The notes: generated by a model from the sequence alone, not told the origin. Shown: positions 28,650-37,974, counted from the stretch's first letter. The stretch is 64,000 bases of DNA from Rubrivirga sp046845755 (GCF_046845755.1 NZ_CP177357.1:3348001-3412000); one strand, 5' to 3'. Program-made: numbers and translations.

Positions 28650-28652
28650 CGC

Positions 28653-30779
28653 TCAGCGCACGACGGCCGCGCGCCGGGTCACGACCGCGCCGCCGGCCTC
28701 GAACCGCACGACGTACACGCCCGCCGCGAGCGATGCCGGAAGGCGCGCCTCGTGCCGGCCCGCCGCCAGCGACCCGTCGACGAGCACGGCGACCTTGCGG
28801 CCCCGCGCGTCGAACACGCTCAGCCGGACGGCGCCGGCCTCGGGGATCCCGAACTCGAGACGCGCGCCGCCCGCCGACGGGTTCGGCACGGGGGCCTCGA
28901 GCACAACGGCGGTCACGTCCCCGGTCGTCGCGAGCGCCGCCCCGATCCGGAGCACGAACCGGTCGGCCGCCGCGGCCGGGTCGGCGAGGTCGTCGAGCGG
29001 GACCTCCGCCAGTGCCGGTCGGGTCTCCGCGCGGAACGCGTAGCTCGACCGCGCCCGGACGTCGACCTCCTCGCCGGTCGCGAGGTCGACGAGCACGACG
29101 GGCAGCCCGGCCGGGAGCGCGCTCGCGTCCCACGACAGCGTCATCGCCGCCTGCGCCCCGCGCGCCTCGATCGCCAGCGGGATCTCGGCCGGCCCGAACG
29201 GCCGGGCGTCGTGCCCCAGGATCTCGCCACCCGCGCGAGCGCCGATGAGCGCGTACGCCGTCGTCGGCGGCTGGAATTTTTCGACGTCCTCGTCCATATC
29301 GAACCCCGCCGTCGCCCCGTCGAAGGCGACGGTGAGCATCCGGTCGGCGAGCGGCCGGCCGGTCTCCGACGTCGCCGCGAGCGCGAACCGGAGCACGGGG
29401 CGCTCGGCCGTCCGCGCGGGCGGGGCCTGCACCGAGGCCGGGATCGTCAGGTTGCGCGGGTTGCCATTCCGGCGGGGGCCCTTGGCCCGGAACCGGAACG
29501 CCTGCCACGGGGCCACCTCGGTGGCCACGCCCCACGCGCCCGTCGCGGGGTCGTAGGTGTAGACCTCCGAGTTTGGCGAGAGCCCCAGGCCGCCCTGCCA
29601 CGACCGGATGCCGGACACGTCGAGCGGCTCGGCGAACGGATTCGCGAGGTGGTTGAACCGGTTGCCCGAGGTGTCGAGCGCGAGGCGCACCTGGCGGTCG
29701 TTGGCCGGGAGGCCGGTCGCGAGCGTGAACGGGAGGGCCCGGCTGACCGACACGGCGGGGTCGCCGACCCCGTCGCGGTCGAGGAGGTACCACCGGAACA
29801 CCTTCGCGAGCGCCAGCACCTCGCCGGTGCCGGCCGACGGGACCCACACCCCGGCGACCGGGTCGTAGCTCGTCCACAGGGTCGGGTTGGGGTTGCCGGA
29901 GTAGTAGCCCGGCACGCCGCGGACCAAGTTCTGGGCCGCGAGGTCGTCGACGGTGATGCCCTCGGCTGGGGGGCCGAGGTAGCGCACGCCGCGCGCGCCG
30001 TCGATCACCACAGACGAGGTCGTCGGCGGGCCCACGCTGAGCACCACAACCCACTCACCGTCGAACCCGCTCCCGATCTGCTGGAACGGTGTCGGCGGGA
30101 TCCCTCCACAGTCGGGCGTGCTGAGGTACGTGACCCCATCGGCCGGCGCCTCGTTGGCACCTGGCGTGGCGTCGTACTGGCGGGGCGTGTTCTCGTTGGG
30201 GTCGAAGGTGCCCGCGTCGAAGGCCAACTCGACGACGAGCAGCTCGCTGCCCGTGAGCATCAGCGGGGCGCTGAACGGGGTCGTCACGAGCGCGAGGCTA
30301 TCCGCGGCGAACGTGACCTCCTCCGAGGCGAGCGGCGTCAGCGCACTCGTCGCGAACCCGTTCGACACGTCGGTCCCGGCCGGCAGCGTCGACACGATGA
30401 GGTCGCCGGTGGCGGGGCGGGTCCCCTCGTCGAAGATCGTGATCCGGACGCCGTAGTCGATGCTGTTCAGCACGGCGTTGTCGGGGACCGAGTACTGGGT
30501 CAGGTCGAACACGCGGTAGAAGCTGTTGACCGTCGAGCCCTGGGGCGTCCCCCCGTCGTCCGTGCTCGACGCGCACCGGACCGTGCCATCTGTGACGTCG
30601 ATCGACGAGTTCTGAGTGATCGCGATGAGCGCGGACGATTCATCGAGCGCCGGAGGCGAGGGTGCGAGCGCAGAGGCGGGCGCCACGGCCAGCGCTTGCG
30701 ATTGCGCGAAGGCCGCGGGCGCGAGAAGGAGCATTCCGAAGGCGAGGACGAAACGGGGCATTGGTGTGCGCGCGAACAT
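28653..30779 (-). CDS. T9SS-exported surface protein (module 2 partner)
   Basis: 708 residues from ATG 30779; MPRFVLAF at 30761 is an alternative. The signal peptide ends near AFAQ. A first beta-rich region at about 30-245 (SIDYGVRITIFDEGTRP, TYLSTPDCGG) has no recognised family. From about 250 the protein shares its architecture with the 21555 protein (SSVVIDGARGVRYLGPPAEG, NRFNHLANPFAEPLDVSGIR, AFRFRAKGPRRNGNPRNLTI), ending in a type IX sorting domain (PNPSAGGARLEFG..VYVVRFEAGG..RRAAVVR). The shared region identifies the two proteins as paralogues. It converges on kinase 2 with only three bases between the stops. It is probably surface-anchored. Confidence 0.85.
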   Translation of the reverse strand: MFARTPMPRFVLAFGMLLLAPAAFAQSQALAVAPASALAPSPPALDESSALIAITQNSSIDVTDGTVRCASSTDDGGTPQGSTVNSFYRVFDLTQYSVPDNAVLNSIDYGVRITIFDEGTRPATGDLIVSTLPAGTDVSNGFATSALTPLASEEVTFAADSLALVTTPFSAPLMLTGSELLVVELAFDAGTFDPNENTPRQYDATPGANEAPADGVTYLSTPDCGGIPPTPFQQIGSGFDGEWVVVLSVGPPTTSSVVIDGARGVRYLGPPAEGITVDDLAAQNLVRGVPGYYSGNPNPTLWTSYDPVAGVWVPSAGTGEVLALAKVFRWYLLDRDGVGDPAVSVSRALPFTLATGLPANDRQVRLALDTSGNRFNHLANPFAEPLDVSGIRSWQGGLGLSPNSEVYTYDPATGAWGVATEVAPWQAFRFRAKGPRRNGNPRNLTIPASVQAPPARTAERPVLRFALAATSETGRPLADRMLTVAFDGATAGFDMDEDVEKFQPPTTAYALIGARAGGEILGHDARPFGPAEIPLAIEARGAQAAMTLSWDASALPAGLPVVLVDLATGEEVDVRARSSYAFRAETRPALAEVPLDDLADPAAAADRFVLRIGAALATTGDVTAVVLEAPVPNPSAGGARLEFGIPEAGAVRLSVFDARGRKVAVLVDGSLAAGRHEARLPASLAAGVYVVRFEAGGAVVTRRAAVVR

Positions 30780-30833
30780 GAACACAGAGGATAGGGCAAA
30801 CCGAATTAAGGCGCGCCAACGTGCCCCCTTCGG

Positions 30834-31050
30834 GCCTCTCCCAGCGGGAGAGGGCACGCCGCCGTCGGGGGGTCTCGCTGGGGGGTGGGTGTCCACTCGG
30901 CCCACGCCGCGGTGCCCGGTGCTACGGGTAGGCCGGCGCCGGCTGGCCGGCGGGGAGGTCGGCTCGGGCCACTGCCCCTCCCGGCTGCGTCCCCCACCTT
31001 CGCGGGGGCAGGCGTGCGGCGCGTTGTCCAGGGGGGACTGGCCTTGCCAG
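30834..31050. repeat. Interspersed repeats in the 30780-31132 gap
   Basis: A short CCTCTCCCAGCGGGAGAGGG element at 30834-30858 is followed by several GC-rich inverted stretches, including CCCCCACCTTCGCGGGGG near 30990-31010 and an inverted CTGGCCTTGCCAG near 31038-31051. Nothing that looks like a gene is present; the L-serine dehydratase ends at 31133. Confidence 0.65.
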
Positions 31051-31132
31051 TCCGCACCCTCCGCGCGCCAGCGGTCCGGCGGAGAGTCCGCCCTGGCCTT
31101 TGCCTCATGCCCTTTCCACTTGACCTCGCCTC

Positions 31133-32575
31133 TCAGCACTCGGTAAAGCGGACCGAGACGTTCGTCGCCAGCCCACCCTGCGACGTCTCCTTGTAGCGGT
31201 CCGACATGTCCTCGGCCGTCTGGCGCAGCGTCCGGATGACGGCGTCGAGCGAGACACGGGCGCGCTCGGGCGCCCCGGCGAGCGCCAGCTCGGCGGCGTT
31301 GATGGCCTTGACGGCGCCCATCGTGTTGCGCTCGATGCAGGGGATCTGGACGAGCCCGCCGATGGGGTCGCACGTCATGCCGAGGTGGTGCTCCATGGCG
31401 ATCTCGGCGGCCTGGAACGCCTGGGCGGGCGTGCCGCCCTGGGCCTCGCACAGCGCGGCGGCGGCCATCGCGCTCGACACGCCGACCTCGGCCTGGCACC
31501 CGCCCATCGCGGCCGAGATGGTGGCCCCCTTCTTGAAGAAGGTCCCGACCTCGCCCGCGACGAGCAGGAAGTCCAAGATGGCTGCCTCCGTCACGGGCTC
31601 CTCCGAAAAGCAGACGTGGTAGAACAGGACGGCCGGGATGACACCCGCCGCGCCGTTCGTGGGCGCCGTCACGACGCGGCCGAGGTTGGCGTTCTCCTCG
31701 TTGACCGCGAGCGCGAAGGCGCTGACCCATCGCAAGATCTGGGGGAAGCGGTAGGTCTGGGCGCGGATGGCGGCAACCCAGGCGTCGGCGCCATCGCCCG
31801 GGTCGGCGTCGCCCAAGAGGGCCCGGTTGATGGGGGCCGCGCGGCGCTCGACGCCCAGCCCGCCGGGCAGGATGCCGTCGGTGTGGCAGCCGCGCCAGAC
31901 ACCGTCGCGCATGACGGCCCAGATGGCGCCCAGCTCGGCGTCGATCTCGGCGTCGGTGCGCCACGACCGCTCGTTGTCGCGGACCACGTCCGCCAGCCGG
32001 CAGGCGCCGTCGGCGCAGTGCGCGAGCATCTCGGCGGGGACCTGGGCGGGGTGCGGGAGGCGGATGCCCGCCGCTTGCGCCCGCGCCTCGCCCTCGGCGA
32101 CCACGAAGCCGCCACCGACGGAGTAGTACACGGACCGCCGGACCGTGCCGCCGACCGTCGCCTCGCACGCCATCCCGTTCGCGTGGCCGGGCAGCCGCTC
32201 GTCGCGGTGAAGCACGATGTCCGTCGCCGGGTCGAACGGCACCGGGCGGCCCGCGAGCGTGACCGCCCGCCGCTCGGCCAGCTCGGCGACGTAGGCGGCG
32301 ATCCGGTCCACGTCGACCGTGACGGGGTCGTGCCCCAAGAGCGCAAGCGCGATGGCCTGGTCGGTGCAGTGGCCGCGCCCGGTGAGCGCGAGCGAGCCGT
32401 AGAGGTGGACGCGGACGCCCTCGACCTCCGCCAGCACGTCGGCGGCGGCCAGCTCCGCCAGCCACCGCTGGACGGCCCGCCACGGACCCAGCGTGTGCGA
32501 CGACGACGGGCCGACGCCGATCTTGAGCATGTCGAAGACGCTGAGCGCTTCGGGGTCGAGGGCGGGGGTCTCCAT
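31133..32575 (-). CDS. sdaA: L-serine ammonia-lyase (single-chain, Fe-S)
   Basis: 480 residues from ATG 32575. It converts L-serine to pyruvate and ammonia. The N-terminal beta-type domain begins with LKIGVGPSSSHTLGP (about 17-31), and the C-terminal alpha domain carries APTNGAAGVIPA (about 306-317), GCQAEVGVSSA and the iron-sulfur cysteines in MTCDPIGG and IPCIERN (about 416-432). Single-chain bacterial SdaA length and layout. It is a cytoplasmic enzyme with a [4Fe-4S] cluster. It stands alone, upstream of repeats on the same strand, and links serine breakdown to central metabolism. A frame of 623 codons on the other strand is a shadow. Confidence 0.95.
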   Translation of the reverse strand: METPALDPEALSVFDMLKIGVGPSSSHTLGPWRAVQRWLAELAAADVLAEVEGVRVHLYGSLALTGRGHCTDQAIALALLGHDPVTVDVDRIAAYVAELAERRAVTLAGRPVPFDPATDIVLHRDERLPGHANGMACEATVGGTVRRSVYYSVGGGFVVAEGEARAQAAGIRLPHPAQVPAEMLAHCADGACRLADVVRDNERSWRTDAEIDAELGAIWAVMRDGVWRGCHTDGILPGGLGVERRAAPINRALLGDADPGDGADAWVAAIRAQTYRFPQILRWVSAFALAVNEENANLGRVVTAPTNGAAGVIPAVLFYHVCFSEEPVTEAAILDFLLVAGEVGTFFKKGATISAAMGGCQAEVGVSSAMAAAALCEAQGGTPAQAFQAAEIAMEHHLGMTCDPIGGLVQIPCIERNTMGAVKAINAAELALAGAPERARVSLDAVIRTLRQTAEDMSDRYKETSQGGLATNVSVRFTEC

Positions 32576-32649
32576 CCCGGAAGGTCGCGCCGGCGGGGAC
32601 CGCAGACCACGGACGGCGGACGACGCTCTCGCGAAACCTCGGCGGCCGG

Positions 32650-34758
32650 TCAGCCCAGCACGGCCGCGGCGTCGACGCGCTCAGGGAGGGGGCCGACGCG
32701 CGCCAGCTTGAGGGCGGCCATCCGACCTCCGGCGCGCGCGCAGTCCGGCGGAGGCGCCCCCGCCAGCCACGCGGCCAGGAAGCCCGACCAGAACGCGTCG
32801 CCCGCACCCGTCGCGTCGACGGCGTCGACGGGCGCGGCGGCCACCTCGACGGCCCCGCCCTCCCAGACGACGAGCGCGCCGTCGGCGCCGCGCGTCAGGC
32901 AGACGAGGGAGGCGCCGAGCCCACGCAGGCGGTCGGCGGCGGCGGCGTCGCTGGCGGGGGCCGCGCCCCAGAGCCGGGCGAGGTCGTCGCGGCTGCACTT
33001 GACGAGCGGGCCGAGGGCCAGGAACTGCTGCGCGGCCGCCTGCTGCTCGGCGCGGCGGGCCGGCGTCTTGGGCGCGAAGTTGACGTCGATGGACAGCGCC
33101 AGCCCGAGCTCGGCGGCGCGCGCGGCGGCGGCCAGGAGCGTCCCGCGCGAGGGCTCGCGGCTGAGCGCGAAGCCGGAGGTGTGGAAGAGACGGGCGTGGC
33201 GGAGCAGGCGGTCCGGGAGCTGGTCCGGGCGGAGGTCGCGGTCGGCCATGCGGTAGACCGCGAAGTCGGGCGTGCCGGCGGACCGGGCGACGGTCACGAC
33301 GCTCGTGGGGCGGTCTGGGCGCGTCGCGAAGCGGGCGTCGACGCCGACCGACAACACCTCGCGTTCGAGGAACCGGCCCAGGCTGTCGTCGCCGACCGAG
33401 GCGACGAGGGCGACCGGGACGCCCAGGCGAGCCAAGTTGGTGGCCAGGTTCGCCGGGCTCCCGCCCGCGTGCCGCTCGAACGTCGCCGCCGCGCCCAGGT
33501 CGTAGACGGGCTCGGTCGTGATAAAGTCGACGAGGACCTCGCCGGCGACGACGACGGACGGCGCGAGCGGCGACGCGGGCGCGGCGGCCTCGGGGACCGC
33601 CGCGTCCGTCAGCCACGGGAGCGGGCCGCGCAGGGCGGCCGCGCCGATCACGTCGCCGGCCGCACTCCACGCGAGCGGCGTCGTGCCCAGCCGCTCGCCG
33701 TGCTCGGCGTCGAGGTACTCGGGGAACGTGTCGGCGTTCGCGGCGCGGACGCGCGCCAGCAGGTCGGCCGCGTCGACGGGCCGCCCGGCGTGGGCGAGCG
33801 CGGCCACCCACCAGCCGTTGACCATCGGCCAGCACCCGCCGTTGTGGTAGTGACCGGGCGCGTTCGAGAACGTGTCTCTCACGTTCCCGCGCAGCGTCGC
33901 CCACGCCGGGTCGCCGGGGCGGACGGTCGGGGCGAAGGCGGGGACGAGCGACGGAGCGGTCGCCGCCGCCAGCCTCAGCCCGTGCGTCAGCAAGGTGTCG
34001 CGGCGGTCGGGCCACAGGTCCGCCAGGACGGCGAGCGCGGAGCCGAGCGCGTCGAAGCGGCGCGCGTAGCCGCCGGGCGTGAGCGCGGCGTACGGGAACG
34101 GCGCCTCGGTCTCGGCGGCCGCCCGGTACGCGGCGGGGTGGTACGCGGCCTCGGCGTCGCCGCCGGGCTCGGGCCAGTACGTCGCCTCGATCAGGGTCGC
34201 GAGGCGGTCGGCGCGGGCCGCGAGGCGGTCGGGCGACGGCGCGAACGGGACGACGGCGCGCAACGCGAGGAGCCGCAGCACCTGGTCGTAAAGGAGGTAC
34301 CCGTGGAGGTCGTACTCGTCGGCCCAGTCGCCGGACTGCGGGACGTAGACGAGCCCGCGCGCGTTGAACTCCCAGGCGTCGAGGAGCGCGAGCGCGTCGC
34401 TCGCCGGCCCCGCCAGCCGGGCTACGAACGCGGGGTCGACCTGCGACCGGGCGACGGCCGCCGCGCCCAGCACGGCCCACGGCCCGGCGTCGACGCGCCC
34501 CGCCAGCCCGCCGTAGCTGACGGCCCCGTCGGCGGCGACGTTCGACGGGACCTGCCCCTGGGGCCCGGCGTGCGCGAACAGCGTTTCGACCGTCCGCCGC
34601 AGGCCGTCCGCCAGCGCGGCGTCGCCAGACGCCAGGCCGGCCAAGCCGCAGATGACGCCGTCGCGCGCCCACACGCGGCGGTAGTTGGTCCGCTCGGTCG
34701 GCGAGGCGAGAAAGCCGTCGGCCGCGAGCGAAGCGCGCAGAAGGTCGAGGGCGGTCAC
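32650..34758 (-). CDS. Bifunctional protein: GH100-like (neutral invertase-type) domain fused to PfkB fructokinase
   Basis: 702 residues from ATG 34758. Residues 1-385 are an (alpha/alpha)6 glycosidase similar to the neutral/alkaline invertase or amylo-glucosidase group. RRVWARDGVICG (about 27-38) and SGDWADEYDL (about 140-150) carry candidate acidic catalytic residues, with GRVDAGPWAVLGA and YHNGGCWPMVNGWW as further family motifs. After a Pro/Ala linker (about 385-400) comes a PfkB sugar kinase: VVVAGEVLVDF, HAGGSPANLATNLARLG and, near 650, DATGAGDAFWSGFLA with the catalytic Asp. The likely reaction is sucrose to glucose plus fructose, then fructose to fructose-phosphate, in one protein. 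Substrate is inferred. The frame is unbroken with normal codon use, so the fusion is real. Confidence 0.85.
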   Translation of the reverse strand: MTALDLLRASLAADGFLASPTERTNYRRVWARDGVICGLAGLASGDAALADGLRRTVETLFAHAGPQGQVPSNVAADGAVSYGGLAGRVDAGPWAVLGAAAVARSQVDPAFVARLAGPASDALALLDAWEFNARGLVYVPQSGDWADEYDLHGYLLYDQVLRLLALRAVVPFAPSPDRLAARADRLATLIEATYWPEPGGDAEAAYHPAAYRAAAETEAPFPYAALTPGGYARRFDALGSALAVLADLWPDRRDTLLTHGLRLAAATAPSLVPAFAPTVRPGDPAWATLRGNVRDTFSNAPGHYHNGGCWPMVNGWWVAALAHAGRPVDAADLLARVRAANADTFPEYLDAEHGERLGTTPLAWSAAGDVIGAAALRGPLPWLTDAAVPEAAAPASPLAPSVVVAGEVLVDFITTEPVYDLGAAATFERHAGGSPANLATNLARLGVPVALVASVGDDSLGRFLEREVLSVGVDARFATRPDRPTSVVTVARSAGTPDFAVYRMADRDLRPDQLPDRLLRHARLFHTSGFALSREPSRGTLLAAAARAAELGLALSIDVNFAPKTPARRAEQQAAAQQFLALGPLVKCSRDDLARLWGAAPASDAAAADRLRGLGASLVCLTRGADGALVVWEGGAVEVAAAPVDAVDATGAGDAFWSGFLAAWLAGAPPPDCARAGGRMAALKLARVGPLPERVDAAAVLG

Positions 34759-34889
34759 GGGGTGATGGGTAAACGGTGATGGGTGATGGGTGACGGCGGC
34801 CGATCGAGAGGGAAATGCCCTTCGATCGGCCGGAGGCCGGCTCGACAGGCGGAAACGGCGACGGTTGTGATTGGAAGGCTCATCACTCT

Positions 34890-35591
34890 TTACTCATCAC
34901 TCCTCACCCTTTCGAGCATCACGAGCCCCTGCGCCACGAGCAGGTTGGTGAGCAGGAAGAACAGGGCCTCCTCGACGGGCAGGCCCGCGAGCTCCCAGCC
35001 CGTCCGCGTGGCGTCGGTGATGTCCCAGATCCCGAGCCCGATGGCGATCCGGTCGGCGACCCACAGGTAGAGCGTGATGGGGACGACGGCGAGGGCGACG
35101 AGGCGCCGCCGCGCCCAGATGAGGTGTCCGCCCAGCCACCACATCCCCGCCAGGACCGGTGCGGCCCAGGCCACGATGAGGCCGAGGTAGAGCCAGTGCC
35201 CGCCCGCCACGACGCACGCCGCGCCGAGGATCGCCGCCAGCCCGAACGCGCTCGCGCCCACTGCCCGGACGCCCAGGTCCGGCCCAGGCTGCTCGCGGAC
35301 CGGCCAGCGCGCCTGAAGAAGCCGCACCCAGAGCCCCGTGATGACGGTCTGGATAACGAAGAAGGCGTACTCCTCGACCGGCACGTAGCCGATCGTCGCG
35401 AGGACGCGGTCCGGCGGGTACGTCCAGACCGCGCGCGCAACGAGGTAGTTATCCCAGGGCGTCGTATACACGAACGCGATGCCGACGAGGGCCAAGAGCG
35501 GCCACCACGGCTCGCGCGTCCGCCGCTGGACCAGCGCCAGCGCCGCCAGCAGGGGCAGCGTAAAGACGAGGTGGAACTGGAGGTACGTCAC
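34890..35591 (-). CDS. Lycopene cyclase domain protein (CrtYcd-like, single chain)
   Basis: 233 residues, integral membrane, about six helices. It is built from two copies of the bacterial/archaeal/fungal lycopene cyclase repeat: PWDNYLVARAVW with PVEEYAFFVIQTVITG (about 45-90), and DRIAIGLGIWDIT with PVEEALFFLLTNLLVAQG (about 175-220). Both PVEE motifs needed for the active site are present. It should cyclise the ends of lycopene to beta-carotene-type rings. No phytoene synthase or desaturase gene is nearby, so the rest of the carotenoid pathway lies elsewhere. TGATGGG-type repeats occupy both ends of the gap toward the invertase-fructokinase gene. Confidence 0.9.
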   Translation of the reverse strand: MTYLQFHLVFTLPLLAALALVQRRTREPWWPLLALVGIAFVYTTPWDNYLVARAVWTYPPDRVLATIGYVPVEEYAFFVIQTVITGLWVRLLQARWPVREQPGPDLGVRAVGASAFGLAAILGAACVVAGGHWLYLGLIVAWAAPVLAGMWWLGGHLIWARRRLVALAVVPITLYLWVADRIAIGLGIWDITDATRTGWELAGLPVEEALFFLLTNLLVAQGLVMLERVRSDE

Positions 35592-35671
35592 GGGGGCCGG
35601 AGAAAAGGGCCAAGAGGCAAGCGGCGCGGATCGGTTCCCGTGCCTCGTGGCTCACGCCCCCATCTGTCTCG

Positions 35672-37312
35672 CTACCAGAAGAAGCCCACCAGGATCGCCG
35701 TCAGCGTCACCAGGATGGCCGACTGGATGCGGTAGTTCTTCCACCACGCGACGGACGCCAGTTCGGCGCTCTCGGCGCGGAAGAAGGCCAGCGTCCACGT
35801 CGTGTCGTCGGTCTTGTCGGCCGCCGGCGCCGCGCCCTGCAGGCTCACGATCACCATCACGATCATGCTCACCGAAAGCAGGAGCGGCGCGAGGTACAGG
35901 AAGTTGACGTTGAAGATCTGGGCGAGCGGCGCGCCCGTCTGGGCCGTCCAGATCGGGCCGCCGATCAGGAACAGGACCGCCGTGAGGTGGCCGGCGGCCA
36001 TCCCGGCGATGGCGCCCGTCCCGTTCGCGCGCTTCCAGAACACACCCACGATGAACAGCGCGAGCGCCGGCGGGGCCACGTACGCCAGCGTCGTCTGGAG
36101 GTAGCTCCACAGCGTGTCGAACCCGACGATGATCGGGCTCCAGGCGATGGCGAACACCATGCACAGGAACGTCACGATCCGGCCCCAGCGGACGAGCGCC
36201 CGGGGCGACGTGTCGGGCTTCTTGCGCTTGATAAAGTCCATCGTCACGAGCGTCGAGGCCGCGTTGAGCGTCGAGTCGACGGACGACATGATGGCGGCGA
36301 GCATGGCCGTGAGCACGAGCGCGCGGAAGCCGCCCGGCAGCAGATCGAACAAGAGCGTCGGGAAGACCTGGTCGGCGCGCTCGAGGTTGGGGTAGAGGAC
36401 GCGCGCGAACGTCCCAGGCATCACCATCAGGAACAGGATCGGCAGCTTGAGCAGGCCGCCGAAGAGCGCGCCCCAGCGCCCGTGGTCGAGGTTTTTGGCG
36501 CCCAGCACGCGCTGGACCATGAACTGATTCGTGGTCCAGAAATAGAAGCCCAGCAGGAAGACGCCCGTCATCAGGCTCAGCCAGGTCATCCCGTTTTCCT
36601 GGTACCACGGGAGGTCCGGGTCGAGGTCGAACGACTGGACGAGCGACAGGCTCTCGGCCGGCGTCACAGCCGTCACGGCGTCCCAGCCGCCAATCGCGTT
36701 CCAGGCCATGACGGACACGGCGCCGGCGCCGATGAGGAGGAGCGTGCCCTGGATGGCGTCGGTGTAGACGACCGCCTTGAGCCCGCCCGCGATCGTGTAC
36801 GCCCCGGCGATGAGCGCCAGGATCGCCATCGTCATCCACATCGGGAAGTCGGGGTAGACCAGTTCGATGACGAGCGCGCCCGCAAAGAGGGCCGCGGCGG
36901 TGTCGACGACGACCGACAAGAAGATGCTCATCGCCGAGAAGTAGACCCGGCTCCGACCGTCGAACCGCTTCTCCAGAAACTCCGGCATCGTGTAGATGCC
37001 CGTCTTGATGTAGAACGGCAGGAAGAACAGCACGAAGACGACGAGCACCATCGCCGCCATCCACTCGTAGTTGAAGACGGCCAGCCCGATCCCGCCGTAC
37101 GCCTCGCCCGCCATCCCGATCATCGACGACGACGACAGGTTCGACGCCAGCAGGCTGATCCCGATGAGCCCCCAGCTCAGGCTCCGGCCCGCCAGGAAGT
37201 AGTCCTCGCCGTCCTCCGTCTTGCGCGAAAACCAGAGCCCGATCCCAAAGATCACGATGGCGTAGAGGACGACGGCCGAGATGTCGAGCGTCGTGAGAGC
37301 GAAGTCGGGCAT
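35672..37312 (-). CDS. Sodium/solute symporter (SSS family, SglT-like)
   Basis: 546 residues from ATG 37312 (MPDFALTTLDISAVVLYAIV); an open extension to 37408 is unlikely. Fourteen-helix layout of the SSSF (PF00474). Motifs seen: LIGISLLASNLSSSSMIGMA, YTIAGGLKAVVYTDAIQG, FYFWTTNQFMVQRVLGAKNL and MLAAIMSSVDSTLNAASTL, the SSS signature region with sodium-site serines. The YFWTTNQFMVQRVLGAK motif is typical of sugar or inositol transporters of the SglT group. It probably imports a sugar or polyol with Na+, which fits a marine host and the carbohydrate genes nearby, but the substrate is not determined. Confidence 0.92.
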   Translation of the reverse strand: MPDFALTTLDISAVVLYAIVIFGIGLWFSRKTEDGEDYFLAGRSLSWGLIGISLLASNLSSSSMIGMAGEAYGGIGLAVFNYEWMAAMVLVVFVLFFLPFYIKTGIYTMPEFLEKRFDGRSRVYFSAMSIFLSVVVDTAAALFAGALVIELVYPDFPMWMTMAILALIAGAYTIAGGLKAVVYTDAIQGTLLLIGAGAVSVMAWNAIGGWDAVTAVTPAESLSLVQSFDLDPDLPWYQENGMTWLSLMTGVFLLGFYFWTTNQFMVQRVLGAKNLDHGRWGALFGGLLKLPILFLMVMPGTFARVLYPNLERADQVFPTLLFDLLPGGFRALVLTAMLAAIMSSVDSTLNAASTLVTMDFIKRKKPDTSPRALVRWGRIVTFLCMVFAIAWSPIIVGFDTLWSYLQTTLAYVAPPALALFIVGVFWKRANGTGAIAGMAAGHLTAVLFLIGGPIWTAQTGAPLAQIFNVNFLYLAPLLLSVSMIVMVIVSLQGAAPAADKTDDTTWTLAFFRAESAELASVAWWKNYRIQSAILVTLTAILVGFFW

Positions 37313-37479
37313 GGGGGAGCGCGTGGAGGGTCTGTGAAGGTACACGCGTGATGTAAGCGGTTCCACACACGGCCCCTGCAGGCTGGCGAGCGGCTCGGCG
37401 CCGTCCACTCAGCCACCCTTACGCGAGCCCCGGCGGCGAGAGCCTGGTACCATGTCGGCCGTCCCCACCCCACCGACCC

Positions 37480-37974
37480 ATGACGCCCCTGACCTCAACC
37501 GGCTTCGTTCTCTTGCTGGCGGCCCTGCTGTGGTCGTGCGCCCCGCAGCGCGAGCTTGCGCCGCCCCCGCCACGCGCCGCGGCCGAGCAAGAGGTCGAGC
37601 AGGACCTTCTCGACCTGTCGCGCCAGAAGTGGCAGTGGATGGCCGACAAGGACGTGGGGGCCCTCCGCACCCTGTTCCACCCCGACGCCCGGTTCGTCCA
37701 CATGAGCGGGACCTGGGGGACCGCGCGCGAGCTCGAGATCATCCGGAGCGGGAGCATCCACTACAAACGGGCCGACGTCCACGACGCCGTCGTCGAGACG
37801 TTCGGCGACGCGGCCGTCGTGTGGAACCGGATCACCCTGCTGGCGGACGTGCGGGGCATGGAGGTCACGAACCCCTTTACGGTGACGGAGGTCTATCAGA
37901 ATGAGGGCGGGGCGTGGACGCTCCTGGCCCTGACGTTCAGCAGCATCCGGGACGGCCACGAACTCGAGCACTAG
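37480..37974 (+). CDS. NTF2/SnoaL-like lipoprotein
   Basis: 164 residues from ATG 37480 with lipobox LLLAALLWSC (Cys20). The mature protein is one SnoaL/DUF4440-type cone fold: a helical start (DLLDLSRQKWQWMADKDVGA) and strands RFVHMSGTW, AVVWNRITLLADV and WTLLALTFSS. Such proteins often act as small-molecule binding or accessory domains; no catalytic residues stand out. The start codon follows closely on a GGTACCATG stretch that looks like an upstream Bacteroidota -7 element (TAnnTTTG-like). It lies 66 bases before the beta-propeller gene on the same strand and may share its transcript. Confidence 0.8.
   Translation: MTPLTSTGFVLLLAALLWSCAPQRELAPPPPRAAAEQEVEQDLLDLSRQKWQWMADKDVGALRTLFHPDARFVHMSGTWGTARELEIIRSGSIHYKRADVHDAVVETFGDAAVVWNRITLLADVRGMEVTNPFTVTEVYQNEGGAWTLLALTFSSIRDGHELEH

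Noticed and set aside
31385..33256. 623-codon plus-strand frame over L-serine dehydratase
   Set aside because: No domains; arginine/valine/glycine-rich antisense shadow of a well-supported gene.
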